Source of the DNA: Rikenellaceae bacterium
GTDB lineage: Bacteria > Bacteroidota > Bacteroidia > Bacteroidales > Rikenellaceae
Assembly (NCBI GenBank): GCA_017425655.1
Contig: JAFPAT010000063.1
Location: forward strand, 1 to 59,858
DNA length: 59,858 bases
Reading direction: 5' to 3'
The notes beneath the pieces were generated by a model, which searched no databases, was not told the origin of the DNA, and was given only the letters and a program-made list of their open reading frames with translations. The stretch's first letter is position 1. The number at the start of each line of letters is the position of its first letter. This document shows, piece after piece, positions 1 through 9,495 of the stretch. A program made the position numbers and the translations under genes.

Positions 1-823
1 GGTATATTCCAAATGATAAATTGGAGATCTTCGTCATACCACTCCAATTATAACGTGATGGATAATAATTGATAATTAAAGTAAAGATTGTGGCAGTCAA
101 TACGACTACAAATATTGAAAGATACCAAAATATTTCATACATATTTACTTCTATGCCGACAATTTTGCATATTATTGGAGCTATGGTAGCAATAATCGCT
201 GCGGGAACTAATACTATGTTGAGTATTGCCTTAGGGTATTTCTTGAGATAATAACCTAATAGGAAATATCCAGCGAATCCCGATAGATAGTATAGAATAC
301 CTGTATTGCTTACTTCAATATATAATAGCCGTTGAAATATCGGATAACACGTTGTTATAAGACATAAAATTAAGTATATCTCAATCTCTTTTTTTGAAGC
401 TCGCTCCAACCATGTACTTATGATTGGAGCAATTAGATAGAGTCCAGCAAGCGTGTACATAAACCACATTACTCCGTGTCCTTGCGCAGAGAAAGGCAAC
501 GAAAAGATTGATTTTATTACGCCATCTGTTGTCCCTGAACTGATACATTTACAAATAATATAAAATACACTCCAAAAAATAGTTGGACTGATAATTTTCG
601 CAAATCGCTTTTTTAGAAAATCTATTCCATTGCTTTTGATTGGTAGAAGTAATGCCCCAGATACCATAAAGAACAGCCCAATACAAGGTGAATTATAATA
701 ACTTAGCGCTGCATTGAATATCCCTATCGCATTTCCATTTGGCATTGGTGCGTGCATTGCAATCACCATGAAACAAGCTAAGATTCGTATAATGTCAAGG
801 CTATGCTCTCTTTGGTGTGTCAT
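1..823 (-). CDS. Acyltransferase family 3 membrane protein (partial, C-terminus off the window)
   Basis: About 274 codons on the minus strand run from an ATG at 823 to the window edge. The N-terminus has the family's R-x10-H motif (RILACFMVIAMH, residues 12-23), followed by many hydrophobic membrane segments, as in OatA/WecH-like integral membrane O-acyltransferases. Members of this family move acyl groups, often acetyl, onto cell-surface sugars across the inner membrane. The start codon overlaps the stop of the upstream glycosyltransferase by 4 bp (ATGA), so the two are probably translationally coupled as the last visible part of the polysaccharide operon. An O-acetyltransferase for the surface polysaccharide is the likely role; the exact substrate cannot be read from the sequence. 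Confidence 0.85.
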   Translation of the reverse strand, partial: MTHQREHSLDIIRILACFMVIAMHAPMPNGNAIGIFNAALSYYNSPCIGLFFMVSGALLLPIKSNGIDFLKKRFAKIISPTIFWSVFYIICKCISSGTTDGVIKSIFSLPFSAQGHGVMWFMYTLAGLYLIAPIISTWLERASKKEIEIYLILCLITTCYPIFQRLLYIEVSNTGILYYLSGFAGYFLLGYYLKKYPKAILNIVLVPAAIIATIAPIICKIVGIEVNMYEIFWYLSIFVVVLTATIFTLIINYYPSRYNWSGMTKISNLSFGIY

Positions 824-2037
824 ATCAACTTATAAATTTTCTCAACCTCGGATTCGTTGCCGTAATCGTGTGTGTGAAGATGTTCAATAATGCGATTTTG
901 TAACTCTTTATCGTCGAGCAAAGCTTTTATCCCTTCGGCGCAACCTCGGTTGTCCATCGGTACAATCACGCCATCAATGCCATCTTCAATTTGGCTCGGT
1001 GCAGTGGGGTAGTTTGTTACAACTACGGGTTTATAGAGCATTTGTGCCTCGCGTACGGTAACTGATTTGCCTTCATAACGTGATGGCTGAACATAGATAT
1101 CACACGCTTTGATATAAGGATAAGGATTCGATCGCTTACCAAGAATAATCACTCGCTCCTCAACGCCTGCCTCTGCAATCTTTGCGCGAATCAGCGGCTC
1201 ATCACTACCGAATCCAATAATATACCATCGAACATCTACGCCCATATCTACCAAATGCTTGCATATAAACGGCAGGTTGTCGTAGTTTTTTTGATGGCAG
1301 AATCTGCCAATTGTTAATAGAGTAATAGTATTTGATCTTTGTAGATCATTTATGTTGTAGTCGGGAAGATTTATATCGGCTCTTTGTCGAACGAAATTGG
1401 GTGCAAGTATATTCTCAATTTTAACAATCTTATGCTCTAATTCGGGAAATACAGAAAGATATGCTGTGGTTGTTGCGTCAGATATAGAGCTAATATAATC
1501 GAATTGGCTCCAAATAGGCAGTTCTATATCTTTATTAATATTTACAATTGAGTAATCTGTGTGTATCCAAGCAATTCGTTTTTTAGCTTTAACTTTCTTT
1601 AAGCAGATATTATGTGGCATTACAAAACTAATCGCCAAATCGTACTCAATGTCGGAAATTTTCGGCAGGAGCGGGGTGGTGCAATTTGCCACATATTGGA
1701 AAATCGACGCATCTTCGCCAGTAATTTTATGTGTGCGACGATATATGCGATGTCGAATCTTTGCCAATAGGCGAGCCACAACGATATCCACGTACCCCTC
1801 GCGCAAAACTTCTTTCATCGAACGCTCCAAAGTTGAGTATTTGGGGATCTCTGGCAACAGATTAACTCCTTCGGGAATCAACTGCATCAACTCTCCCTGA
1901 TGGCTATAAATAAACAGATCGATATCGTATTTGGACTTGTCGATTACATTCAGTAAGCCAATCAATGAGATCTCTGCTCCTCCGATTTCGAGGTAGTGAA
2001 TCAAAATTAATATGCGAGGTTTAGTTGTTATCTGCAT
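820..2037 (-). CDS. Glycosyltransferase family 4
   Basis: 405 residues from the ATG at 2037; the longer frame would need a TTG at 2052. The N-terminal half opens with a GT-B donor-fold start (ILILIHYLEIGGAEISL). The C-terminal half carries a typical GT1/GT4 domain with the EX7E motif (EGKSVTVRE) that binds the nucleotide-sugar donor in retaining enzymes. It probably adds one sugar to the lipid-linked repeat unit at the cytoplasmic membrane face. It overlaps the end of the flippase gene by 10 bp and the next gene by 4 bp, so it sits inside the operon. Donor and acceptor sugars are unknown. Confidence 0.9.
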   Translation of the reverse strand: MQITTKPRILILIHYLEIGGAEISLIGLLNVIDKSKYDIDLFIYSHQGELMQLIPEGVNLLPEIPKYSTLERSMKEVLREGYVDIVVARLLAKIRHRIYRRTHKITGEDASIFQYVANCTTPLLPKISDIEYDLAISFVMPHNICLKKVKAKKRIAWIHTDYSIVNINKDIELPIWSQFDYISSISDATTTAYLSVFPELEHKIVKIENILAPNFVRQRADINLPDYNINDLQRSNTITLLTIGRFCHQKNYDNLPFICKHLVDMGVDVRWYIIGFGSDEPLIRAKIAEAGVEERVIILGKRSNPYPYIKACDIYVQPSRYEGKSVTVREAQMLYKPVVVTNYPTAPSQIEDGIDGVIVPMDNRGCAEGIKALLDDKELQNRIIEHLHTHDYGNESEVEKIYKLI

Positions 2038-3572
2038 AATCCCAATCGGCAAAAGAGTTGCTTAATAAAATTGTTTAACGAGGATCGAGTTTGTTGATTA
2101 ATGCCTATGGTATAGACAAATGTCCCGACAACAACAACGCTGGCAGCACATACGGCTATTAAGCGAACAAATCCCTCTTCCATTGCTGTATGTACAGCAT
2201 ATACCGGTAAATAAGAGCACGCAGCAACTAATAAACATCTACCATATACCTGTATCCAATATGTCGCAACAGAGAATTTAACATATTTACGAAGTACAAA
2301 TACCGCAACAACTTCGGCAATAAATGTAACTGCGATTAATGCAACGAATACCGAAATAGCGCTAAATCCCACTTGCAGTAGAATGTAAGCGATCGGGAAG
2401 ATCGAACACAAGATAATACCTACAACAATATTGGTTAGTTTAATATGCCCTGTGGCGTGAATAGCAGCCACACGAGAACTCTTGATGTTTACAATCAAAC
2501 TATTGATGAGAATCAACATTGTAAAGGGTATAGTTTCTGCCGGATATTCACCTAACCATAGGTCGAGAACATATTTTAGCTCTAAACATAATGGCAATGT
2601 AAGAACAAACGAGAGATAGAATGCCATACAGCTGCTTAAATATACCAATCGCATCATCTCGTCTGTTTTATCGGCGGCATACAACTTGATGATTTGCGGG
2701 CGAGAGGCCAGCATAAAGTTGTTGGCAAATTGAGTTAATGTACCTTGTACTTGATATGAAATTGCGCGTGCCGTATTCATAATCGGACCAAAGAACATAT
2801 TGAGCAGAATATTTATTCCTTGTCCTTGGAGCATTCCTGAAATTTGCCCGATCAGATCCCACCATGAGTACGAGAATAGTTGTTTATATAGATTCTTGTC
2901 TTTATCAAATTTAATATGACAGGTTTCTGCAAATTGTCGATTGCAATATGTAATATAGATAGTGGTGTATATTATTCCTACAACCATTGTCATTAATGCC
3001 CAAATTATCATCTTATCACCACCGATAATCTGAATGGCAAATGCCAATAGGAGTTTCGCTACTACATCGAAAATACTCATGTAGGCATAAATATCCATTT
3101 TCTCATGAGCAATAATAGCCGCGCCATATGGTACCTGTATGATGCTGACAACCATCGATACTATACCGATTTGATAAGCCCAATGTGCGGCGTGCATACG
3201 CTCTATGGGTATAATGAGCTTGTTTGTAAGCAACCATAGGCCGATCGTTTCACTCAATATTACGATCGCTATGGCGAGTGCAATATGGATAAACAATGTC
3301 GCGCTGAATGTACGTTTTAATTGCTCATTATTCCTACGGCCAAGTTCGTAGGTGAGGAAACGAGATGTGGATCCACTTAACGCGCCGTTTAGAAATGTAA
3401 AAATTGCAACACATCCTGTAACAACATTCAAAATGCCATAATCAATCTCGCCCAAAGTACCAAGAACAATACGTGCCGTATATAGCGATACAAGCATTGA
3501 CGCTCCCATACGGATATATAGGAGCAATGTATTGCGAGCTATTCGCTTATTATTTCCTTCGTATGCAGACAT
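2028..3572 (-). CDS. Polysaccharide flippase, Wzx/MOP superfamily
   Basis: 514 residues with about 12-14 hydrophobic segments spread along the whole length and an N-terminus typical of Wzx-like exporters (RIARNTLLLYIRMGASMLVS). The family moves undecaprenyl-linked oligosaccharide repeat units from the cytoplasmic to the periplasmic side of the inner membrane, where a Wzy polymerase acts. The start lies 23 bp inside the upstream FrhB-like gene, as expected in a tightly packed operon. No Wzy-type polymerase is visible in the window; it may lie beyond the left edge. Confidence 0.9.
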   Translation of the reverse strand: MSAYEGNNKRIARNTLLLYIRMGASMLVSLYTARIVLGTLGEIDYGILNVVTGCVAIFTFLNGALSGSTSRFLTYELGRRNNEQLKRTFSATLFIHIALAIAIVILSETIGLWLLTNKLIIPIERMHAAHWAYQIGIVSMVVSIIQVPYGAAIIAHEKMDIYAYMSIFDVVAKLLLAFAIQIIGGDKMIIWALMTMVVGIIYTTIYITYCNRQFAETCHIKFDKDKNLYKQLFSYSWWDLIGQISGMLQGQGINILLNMFFGPIMNTARAISYQVQGTLTQFANNFMLASRPQIIKLYAADKTDEMMRLVYLSSCMAFYLSFVLTLPLCLELKYVLDLWLGEYPAETIPFTMLILINSLIVNIKSSRVAAIHATGHIKLTNIVVGIILCSIFPIAYILLQVGFSAISVFVALIAVTFIAEVVAVFVLRKYVKFSVATYWIQVYGRCLLVAACSYLPVYAVHTAMEEGFVRLIAVCAASVVVVGTFVYTIGINQQTRSSLNNFIKQLFCRLGLCR

Positions 3573-4743
3573 TGATAATTTTCTTTACCACCGCTTTGGC
3601 GTAGGCAGGTAGAGTTTTTAATTTTGTCTTCCACGCGGGGACGTGGAGTAGGCGTGTTACAAGTGCGTCAAAATCTTCGCTCTTGTATGCTCGCCAAAAC
3701 TTTTCGCTCTTCGGGTGCATCGTCGTGCTACGTACAATGCAGGGATTGAATTGCGTTGCATCTAAAAGCGTTGAGGGACGAATATCGAAGAGTTCGCTTT
3801 TAATATAGTTGAACAGCTTTTCGCCTTTGTCGCTATTGATGCATACTAACGAGATGCCGCGATCGTCGTTATACTCTTTGCCGAAAATGCCACTTCCCCA
3901 AAAATCGCCGAGAGTAATATCAGCTCCCGAAGCGAACTTCTTGAATTGACACGCTGTGCACGATGGGCGAGTATAAAGATCCGCTATAAAACCGCGCTGG
4001 AACGGATTCTCGGCTCCACGCTGGTGTATTAATGCCCCATTCTCAAATTTAACGCGAATAGAATATTGTTGCCAACTCTCCGTCTTGTCGCGAAAATTAA
4101 ATTCTGATATTTTTGATCCCGCTTTTGTCTCTAATGAATTAAGATAGTGCCGAAAGATTGCGGGACTTGGTATGCCGTGGCATACAACCTCAATGCAGTA
4201 TAGCCCCTCATAGTTTTTGCCCAAATAGCTTCGCAAACCTCCAATCTGGCAAGGAGTGCCCGTGAAAAGCACTTTGCGACCACTGCGCAAATCCTCCTTA
4301 ACACGCGTTAAACAATCTCCAATGCGACTTTGGGTATATTTCGATCCACGTAATGCACTCAATTCCTCGATCGATTCGATACGTTGGTGTCCGACCTCCA
4401 TCTGCATGTTGAATGCCGCGCCATATACCACGCCACCATCGTTGATAATATGTTCGGCAAGTGCGGTAAATACTCCTCCTGACGAACTATTGGAACGAAT
4501 ATTGTCGTTGCGATTTTTGCAGGCAATAACTTTGGGTGCAACACCGATGCTTTTCTCGCCCAAAATCGGACACGCCTTGCGACAGAGATCGCAATTGATA
4601 CACACAGCCTCGTCAATGATTGGATGCATAAATCCCTGCTCGTCGGGCTGCATTGTAATGCAGCTCTTGGGGCAAATGTTTGCGCAAGCCTCGCAGCCGC
4701 AACAATCTTTTATCGGAATTATGGCAAGCGGACGCACCGTCAT
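3550..4743 (-). CDS. FrhB-like Fe-S protein (coenzyme F420 hydrogenase beta-subunit family) of polysaccharide cluster
   Basis: 397 residues. The N-terminus carries two ferredoxin-type 4Fe-4S motifs (CCGCEACANICPKSC and CINCDLCRKACP). They are followed by the FrhB N- and C-terminal domains, including the SSSGGVFTALAEHI and GTPCQIGGL stretches. Family members bind flavin and Fe-S clusters. In Bacteroidales, copies of this kind are common in capsule/exopolysaccharide loci beside pyruvyl transferases, and their redox role there is unproven. Here the start overlaps the stop of the pyruvyl transferase by one base (TAATG), which supports a joint function. It is not evidence of F420 metabolism. Confidence 0.88.
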   Translation of the reverse strand: MTVRPLAIIPIKDCCGCEACANICPKSCITMQPDEQGFMHPIIDEAVCINCDLCRKACPILGEKSIGVAPKVIACKNRNDNIRSNSSSGGVFTALAEHIINDGGVVYGAAFNMQMEVGHQRIESIEELSALRGSKYTQSRIGDCLTRVKEDLRSGRKVLFTGTPCQIGGLRSYLGKNYEGLYCIEVVCHGIPSPAIFRHYLNSLETKAGSKISEFNFRDKTESWQQYSIRVKFENGALIHQRGAENPFQRGFIADLYTRPSCTACQFKKFASGADITLGDFWGSGIFGKEYNDDRGISLVCINSDKGEKLFNYIKSELFDIRPSTLLDATQFNPCIVRSTTMHPKSEKFWRAYKSEDFDALVTRLLHVPAWKTKLKTLPAYAKAVVKKIINVCIRRK

Positions 4744-5909
4744 TACATTATCTTTTTCAACTCTTCACCAATCAGCAACGCGCGATCGCGATATTCGGGC
4801 ATTATAGCTTGTAAGTGCTTGCGTATCTGATCTTCGTTTTTATATATCCAATCGAAAGCATTTGTTAAATCGTTTTCGCGGGTAAGCGATTGCACCGGAA
4901 GGACATAGTTCTCATGTGTGCCGAATATATCTTTTGCAATACCTTTCGCCTTTACAGAATATCCCACCACTAATGTCGGGACACAAGTGGAATAAGCTGC
5001 AATAGAGGCGTGAGTGCGAGCTGCAATCATAAAACGGCAACGAGCAATATAACCCTTCAATTCCATACAATTGTGATCCTCGATCATCACCACGCGTCCC
5101 GTGTGCTTGTACTTCTCGAATAACATTCGTAACGGCACGCGGTCGTCTTTACCTTCCCATACTACGTGCGGTATAAGGGCGATCTGCATATCGGTAGTTG
5201 CGATGATGTGTTCAATGAGGTGCTCGTAATTTTTAATTGTAGTTCCACTTTGATTTGCCCCCTCGATGACAACGTGGCTTATATTAATACCGATTGTATT
5301 GTCTTTGATAAAATGTTGAGGTAATGGTAAATCTATCCTATCTAATACAAATGCGGGATCAGGTAATAGTGTAACGTGAGTTAAACCTGCATTAATCATC
5401 GCTTCATATGTAAGACTTTCTCTTGCGATAATTAATGAATAACGCTGCAGATCCGCTAACATATTCGATTGTTTGATAGAATTAGGCTCAACGGAACAAC
5501 CTATAAATGCAGTTTTAATATTCTGCCTATTATATAATTGATTCAAATACTCATAAATAGTAATATCACCATAACAATAATTATCACCTCCAATAGAGAG
5601 CGCAATATCAAATTTGTCAGTCCGTTTTTTTATAGCGTCTTGATAAGGAAGCAAGTCTATATGAATATATTGCTTCTGTAATTTTAGTTTTAGATATGCT
5701 ATGAGAAAATCCCAAGTTAATTTACTGTGGACTTTATTCGCTGATTTAATAGTAGATATTTTGTCAATATTATATCTATTATCTTCTGCAGCATTTGAAG
5801 ACATAAGTGTGGAGTTTACAGTGCCGATAATCTTGTGCATAGAGCGAATGATAGCCTCACAACCGTGATTCCCGCTGCCTCCATGTCCATATAAAATGAT
5901 ATTATTCAT
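4743..5909 (-). CDS. Polysaccharide pyruvyl transferase family protein
   Basis: 388 residues with the family's N-terminal glycine-rich motif (GHGGSGNHGCEAI, residues 9-21) and the C-terminal MIAARTHASIAAYS segment that corresponds to the conserved R-x-H region of CsaB/WcaK-type enzymes. These enzymes add a ketal-linked pyruvate from phosphoenolpyruvate to sugars of surface polysaccharides, giving negative charge. The gene lies 7 bp after the acyltransferase gene and overlaps the FrhB-like gene by one base. Part of this gene (about 5.3-5.8 kb) is more AT-rich than the housekeeping genes, as is common in capsule loci. Confidence 0.88.
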   Translation of the reverse strand: MNNIILYGHGGSGNHGCEAIIRSMHKIIGTVNSTLMSSNAAEDNRYNIDKISTIKSANKVHSKLTWDFLIAYLKLKLQKQYIHIDLLPYQDAIKKRTDKFDIALSIGGDNYCYGDITIYEYLNQLYNRQNIKTAFIGCSVEPNSIKQSNMLADLQRYSLIIARESLTYEAMINAGLTHVTLLPDPAFVLDRIDLPLPQHFIKDNTIGINISHVVIEGANQSGTTIKNYEHLIEHIIATTDMQIALIPHVVWEGKDDRVPLRMLFEKYKHTGRVVMIEDHNCMELKGYIARCRFMIAARTHASIAAYSTCVPTLVVGYSVKAKGIAKDIFGTHENYVLPVQSLTRENDLTNAFDWIYKNEDQIRKHLQAIMPEYRDRALLIGEELKKIM

Positions 5910-5916
5910 ATAATTT

Positions 5917-6459
5917 TTATAAATCGAATCCCGCTCCTCCGTTTTTTTTGAGCGTTTCTATCATTTGATTCCAATCCTCGGGTGTTTTCTCTGTAAATAT
6001 CTTATTAAAAACAGGTTTGTTATGCATCGCAATTTTGTTGCGTTCTATGTACTCATCGAACGTGCATAGAACTCGCCAAGGATTGCCCACAACAACGACA
6101 TTATCGGGGACATCTTTGGCGATGACACTTCCTGCGCCAATAATCACATTATTACCAATCTTAGTATTTGGTAAAATAATGCTACCTTGTCCAATAAAAA
6201 CATTGTCGCCTATTTCAACTACTCCAACTTTGCTATATCCCAAAAATTTTTTAGTGCTAGCATCATGTGCAAGGACGCGTACCCCAGTAATAGTTACATT
6301 ATTGCCTATGCTAATAAGAGAACCATGACAACCATCAATGTAAGACCCGACAATATCTACGTTCTCGCCAATCTTAACACCTCGTTTCCTTAAAGATTCT
6401 ATACTTGTGTAATCAATAGGCTTTAATATGCCTAATTTTCGTAAGATCCTTTTAATCAT
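5917..6459 (-). CDS. Hexapeptide-repeat (LbH) acyltransferase
   Basis: 180 residues with repeated [LIV]-G-x4 hexapeptides (IGENVDIVG, IGDNVFIGQGSII, IGNNVIIGAGSVIAKDVP), giving the left-handed beta-helix typical of WcaF/NodL/CysE-type acetyltransferases. The VVGNPWRVL motif near the C-terminus is the family's usual ending. It likely O- or N-acetylates a sugar or a nucleotide-sugar precursor from acetyl-CoA. The ATG overlaps the stop of the upstream GT4 by 8 bp. It differs from the integral membrane acyltransferase at the window start, so the operon has two acyl-transfer systems. Confidence 0.9.
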   Translation of the reverse strand: MIKRILRKLGILKPIDYTSIESLRKRGVKIGENVDIVGSYIDGCHGSLISIGNNVTITGVRVLAHDASTKKFLGYSKVGVVEIGDNVFIGQGSIILPNTKIGNNVIIGAGSVIAKDVPDNVVVVGNPWRVLCTFDEYIERNKIAMHNKPVFNKIFTEKTPEDWNQMIETLKKNGGAGFDL

Positions 6460-7624
6460 AGTTTAATAAATTTTCAAATTGCTCTATTATTGCTTGTGGT
6501 GTATATCTATCTATGAATTTTATGCTATTATTTACTACCTTCTTTTGTAACTCTTTGTTTTCTGCAAGCTTATATATACCTTCGATCAGACTATTGACCG
6601 TAGGTTCTACCATTACGCCATTCTCGCCGTCGATGATAAATTCCGAAGGACCGACCGAACGAGTGACAACACATGGTGTGCCGAGTGCCATTGCCTCTTG
6701 AATAACCAAACCTTGCGACTCGATGTGCGATGTGTGTATCATCATATCGGCGTGCTTGATATATGGATAGGGATTTGCTTTGCGACCGCACAAAATGACC
6801 TGACCAGCTATATTATTTTCGCGTATTAGAGCCTTGATCTGATTATATAAATCACCGTCACCAATAATATACCATTTGAAATTAAGTCGCCCATCCGCAC
6901 GCAATCTCACAGCAGCATTAACTACATTTTCAATATGTTTTTCAACAACAATTCGCCCGACGGTAACAAATTTCAGGCCATCATAATTGCTATATGGATT
7001 GCCTCCATCGTTACCCATCGCACAAATCTGCTCCACATCTACCATATTGGGAATGACCCTCAATTTGGGAATAAGATCATTCGATAAATTCGCTAAAATG
7101 TCGCGCACTCCATTCGATACAGCAATAAGCCTATCGAAATGTGCCCAAACTTGTAGCCACGATTTTGTGTCGTGATCTTCGCATATTGCACCGTGATGCC
7201 ACCAACATATTTTTTGCTTCGCCTTGACCCCGTGTGCGATTATATCAGCGGAGGGACCTATACGATATGCTATTGCGGTATCATATGATTTATTTATGCC
7301 CAATAATCTTATGATAATCTTATATGCTGTATCTCCTATAATACGTGAGAATAATAGTGATAAACGATATTTAATGCCAAACCAAGTCTTTTTTTTGAAA
7401 TTATTATAAATAACTTGTTTTAAAGGCCCATAAGCCAATCGTATATCATTTAAGATCAGATTTACCTCTGAAGGAATCTCGTTGATATAATCTCCTGCTC
7501 CTTCAAGTAGTAGCAAATCTACCTCATACTTACTATAATCCAAATGCCGCAAGACATCAACAAGTGATCGCTCAACACCACCCACATATAGATGTTCGTT
7601 TATGAATAATATTTTTTTGCTCAT
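6452..7624 (-). CDS. Glycosyltransferase family 4
   Basis: 390 residues. The N-terminus has the GT-B acceptor domain start (ILFINEHLYVGGVERSLVDV). The C-terminal half has VTVGRIVVEKHIENV and the EX7E donor motif (ESQGLVIQE), followed by ALGTPCVVT. It is a retaining glycosyltransferase acting on the growing lipid-linked repeat unit. It resembles the GT4 at 820-2037 in overall layout (VGGVERSL against IGGAEISL, NPYPYIK in both), so the two may be old paralogues that add different sugars. It is 6 bp downstream of a GT2 gene and overlaps the acyltransferase gene by 8 bp. Confidence 0.9.
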   Translation of the reverse strand: MSKKILFINEHLYVGGVERSLVDVLRHLDYSKYEVDLLLLEGAGDYINEIPSEVNLILNDIRLAYGPLKQVIYNNFKKKTWFGIKYRLSLLFSRIIGDTAYKIIIRLLGINKSYDTAIAYRIGPSADIIAHGVKAKQKICWWHHGAICEDHDTKSWLQVWAHFDRLIAVSNGVRDILANLSNDLIPKLRVIPNMVDVEQICAMGNDGGNPYSNYDGLKFVTVGRIVVEKHIENVVNAAVRLRADGRLNFKWYIIGDGDLYNQIKALIRENNIAGQVILCGRKANPYPYIKHADMMIHTSHIESQGLVIQEAMALGTPCVVTRSVGPSEFIIDGENGVMVEPTVNSLIEGIYKLAENKELQKKVVNNSIKFIDRYTPQAIIEQFENLLNYD

Positions 7625-7630
7625 TTAGAT

Positions 7631-8530
7631 TTAAGCTTTGCGATATTGTATTCTCCTTCTAATAGCAATACATACTCCGATAGGGTAGCAAATGCCAGCT
7701 AATATAGGCGCGTTAGATCTTAAAAAGTATAAAGGAACGTTCCCCAATAAAGATTGAGCAACTAATTGTACTACATCGTGTATGCGATCTTTAATGCGAT
7801 AATGATATCTTAATTTGTGATTATATAACATCGCATATCCCATAGGATTTTTCTTGACAAGATTCCAAGATCCTTTTGTTAAACCGTCGTCTAAATACTC
7901 GGAAATAACTATTACGCGATTATGCCAACGAAGTTTGTATCCATCAAGTGCTATATCGTCTAAAACAATTTGTTCGGGCGTGAAATTTTCTCCTTCCCAA
8001 ACAATGAATGGGTACTGTCTTAAAATATTTATTTTATAGACTTCATTACAATCAAAATTTAAGCCATATTTGGCTCGCTCTAAATCGGTGGCATCTACAT
8101 AATTTGCAAAAAGAGGCTGTTTGAAAGGTTGTGTTATTGTGTAGCCTCGCAATCCGCCGACTCCAACAAACGAATTATCATCTTTAATCTTTTGACATTC
8201 GTTCGCCATAAAATCAATAACTGTATTATCTGCTAAATAGTCGTCAGAATCAACGATAAATAGAAAAGGCGATTGAGCTAAACCGACAGCTCTATTAATT
8301 GCGCGTGGCTTGCCACCATTTGCAACCTTATGGTAATTAATAGTAATCCTATTTTCACATATCCATTGTTTGACCAATTCTTCTGTATTATCAGACGACC
8401 CATCGTCGATTACCAACCACTCAAAAGTATGTTTGGTAATCTGTTCTACCAAAGATTTGTATAGAGCAGGTAATGTGTGTGCTCTGTTGTAGGTGGGTGT
8501 AAATACCGTGATATTATAAGGCTGATTCAT
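7631..8530 (-). CDS. Glycosyltransferase family 2 (GT-A)
   Basis: 299 residues. The N-terminus is a canonical GT2 fold: NITVFTPTYNRAHTLPALYK, WLVIDDGSSDNTEELV, then the DxD-type VDSDDYL metal-binding motif near residue 94. The C-terminal part is a less conserved acceptor region ending in one or two hydrophobic segments (VPLYFLRSNAPILAGICYPIG) that may anchor it to the membrane. It is an inverting transferase of the surface-polysaccharide repeat. It lies in the operon between two other transferases, 32 bp after the next GT2. The sugar specificity is unknown. Confidence 0.9.
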   Translation of the reverse strand: MNQPYNITVFTPTYNRAHTLPALYKSLVEQITKHTFEWLVIDDGSSDNTEELVKQWICENRITINYHKVANGGKPRAINRAVGLAQSPFLFIVDSDDYLADNTVIDFMANECQKIKDDNSFVGVGGLRGYTITQPFKQPLFANYVDATDLERAKYGLNFDCNEVYKINILRQYPFIVWEGENFTPEQIVLDDIALDGYKLRWHNRVIVISEYLDDGLTKGSWNLVKKNPMGYAMLYNHKLRYHYRIKDRIHDVVQLVAQSLLGNVPLYFLRSNAPILAGICYPIGVCIAIRRRIQYRKA

Positions 8531-8562
8531 GGATATTTGAGTATATCTTAACTTTTAATAGT

Positions 8563-9495
8563 CTATATAAGCACTTTTATAACCATTATTTTCAACTTCC
8601 AATATATTTTATTGGAGCGCATGATCTCCCATAGGTGTGATTTGAGGAATTGACTCAGTGGGGTGGCGAGAACCGAAAACTCTTGCGAGGAGTCGCGGTG
8701 AACCATTGAAAGCAACTTAATACAGGTCTCGACCACGTTGCTCAGTGCCATTGCTGCATATTGCGACACTTTGGCCTGTGTTAATTCATACACGGCTTTT
8801 ACATTATCAAACTCTTCAAATGCTCGCTTCGATAACTTCAAATGCGACAGACTGCCCTCGTGGTACTCGTAGTAGTAGAGGGGCGCGCTTGAATAAGCTA
8901 ATGTGCATCCGTTAGTGAATAATTGAGCCATTACATAGTAGTCTTCACTTAATGTGGACTTGGGAAAGTTGAGCGATTTGAAAATTGCTTTGCGATATAG
9001 TTTCGCAGGAAATCCCCAAAACTCATACTTAAAAAATCTCCGCATCAACTCGTCAAACGTAAGTACGCGCGTATCTCCTTGTGAACTTGTCGTAATATCC
9101 TTTTCGCTAAATATTCGCTGTACATAGCAAGCCACCATATCTGTATTGTATTTACAGATGAGTTCGTATAACAATTCAATATAATTGTTGGCAATACAAT
9201 CATCACTATCAACAAAACTAACATATTCACCAGTAGCCTGCTCCAATCCGAACTTTCGTGCCAATGAGGCCCCGCCATTAGCTATATGAAAAACCTTGAA
9301 CCGCTCGTCAATAACTGCAATTTGATCACATATTTTGCCACTCTCGTCGGTCGACCCATCATTAATCAATATAAATTCAAGATTTGAATAGGTCTGCTCT
9401 CGTAAGCAACGTAAGCAACGCTCTAAATACGCTGCGACATTATAGACGGGAACAATGACTGATATCAATGGATATGTCGCGACTCCGTTACTCAT
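8563..9495 (-). CDS. Glycosyltransferase family 2 (GT-A)
   Basis: 310 residues from the ATG at 9495. An upstream in-frame start at 9564 would add 23 proline/serine-rich residues lying inside upxY and is unlikely. Motifs are PLISVIVPVYNVAAYLERCL, FILINDGSTDESGKICDQ and VDSDDC (DxD-like), the usual EpsJ/WcaA-like layout. The ATG overlaps the upxY stop by 8 bp (ATGAGTAA), so it is the first structural gene of the operon and probably coupled to upxY translation. It transfers one sugar of the repeat unit; donor unknown. Confidence 0.9.
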   Translation of the reverse strand: MSNGVATYPLISVIVPVYNVAAYLERCLRCLREQTYSNLEFILINDGSTDESGKICDQIAVIDERFKVFHIANGGASLARKFGLEQATGEYVSFVDSDDCIANNYIELLYELICKYNTDMVACYVQRIFSEKDITTSSQGDTRVLTFDELMRRFFKYEFWGFPAKLYRKAIFKSLNFPKSTLSEDYYVMAQLFTNGCTLAYSSAPLYYYEYHEGSLSHLKLSKRAFEEFDNVKAVYELTQAKVSQYAAMALSNVVETCIKLLSMVHRDSSQEFSVLATPLSQFLKSHLWEIMRSNKIYWKLKIMVIKVLI

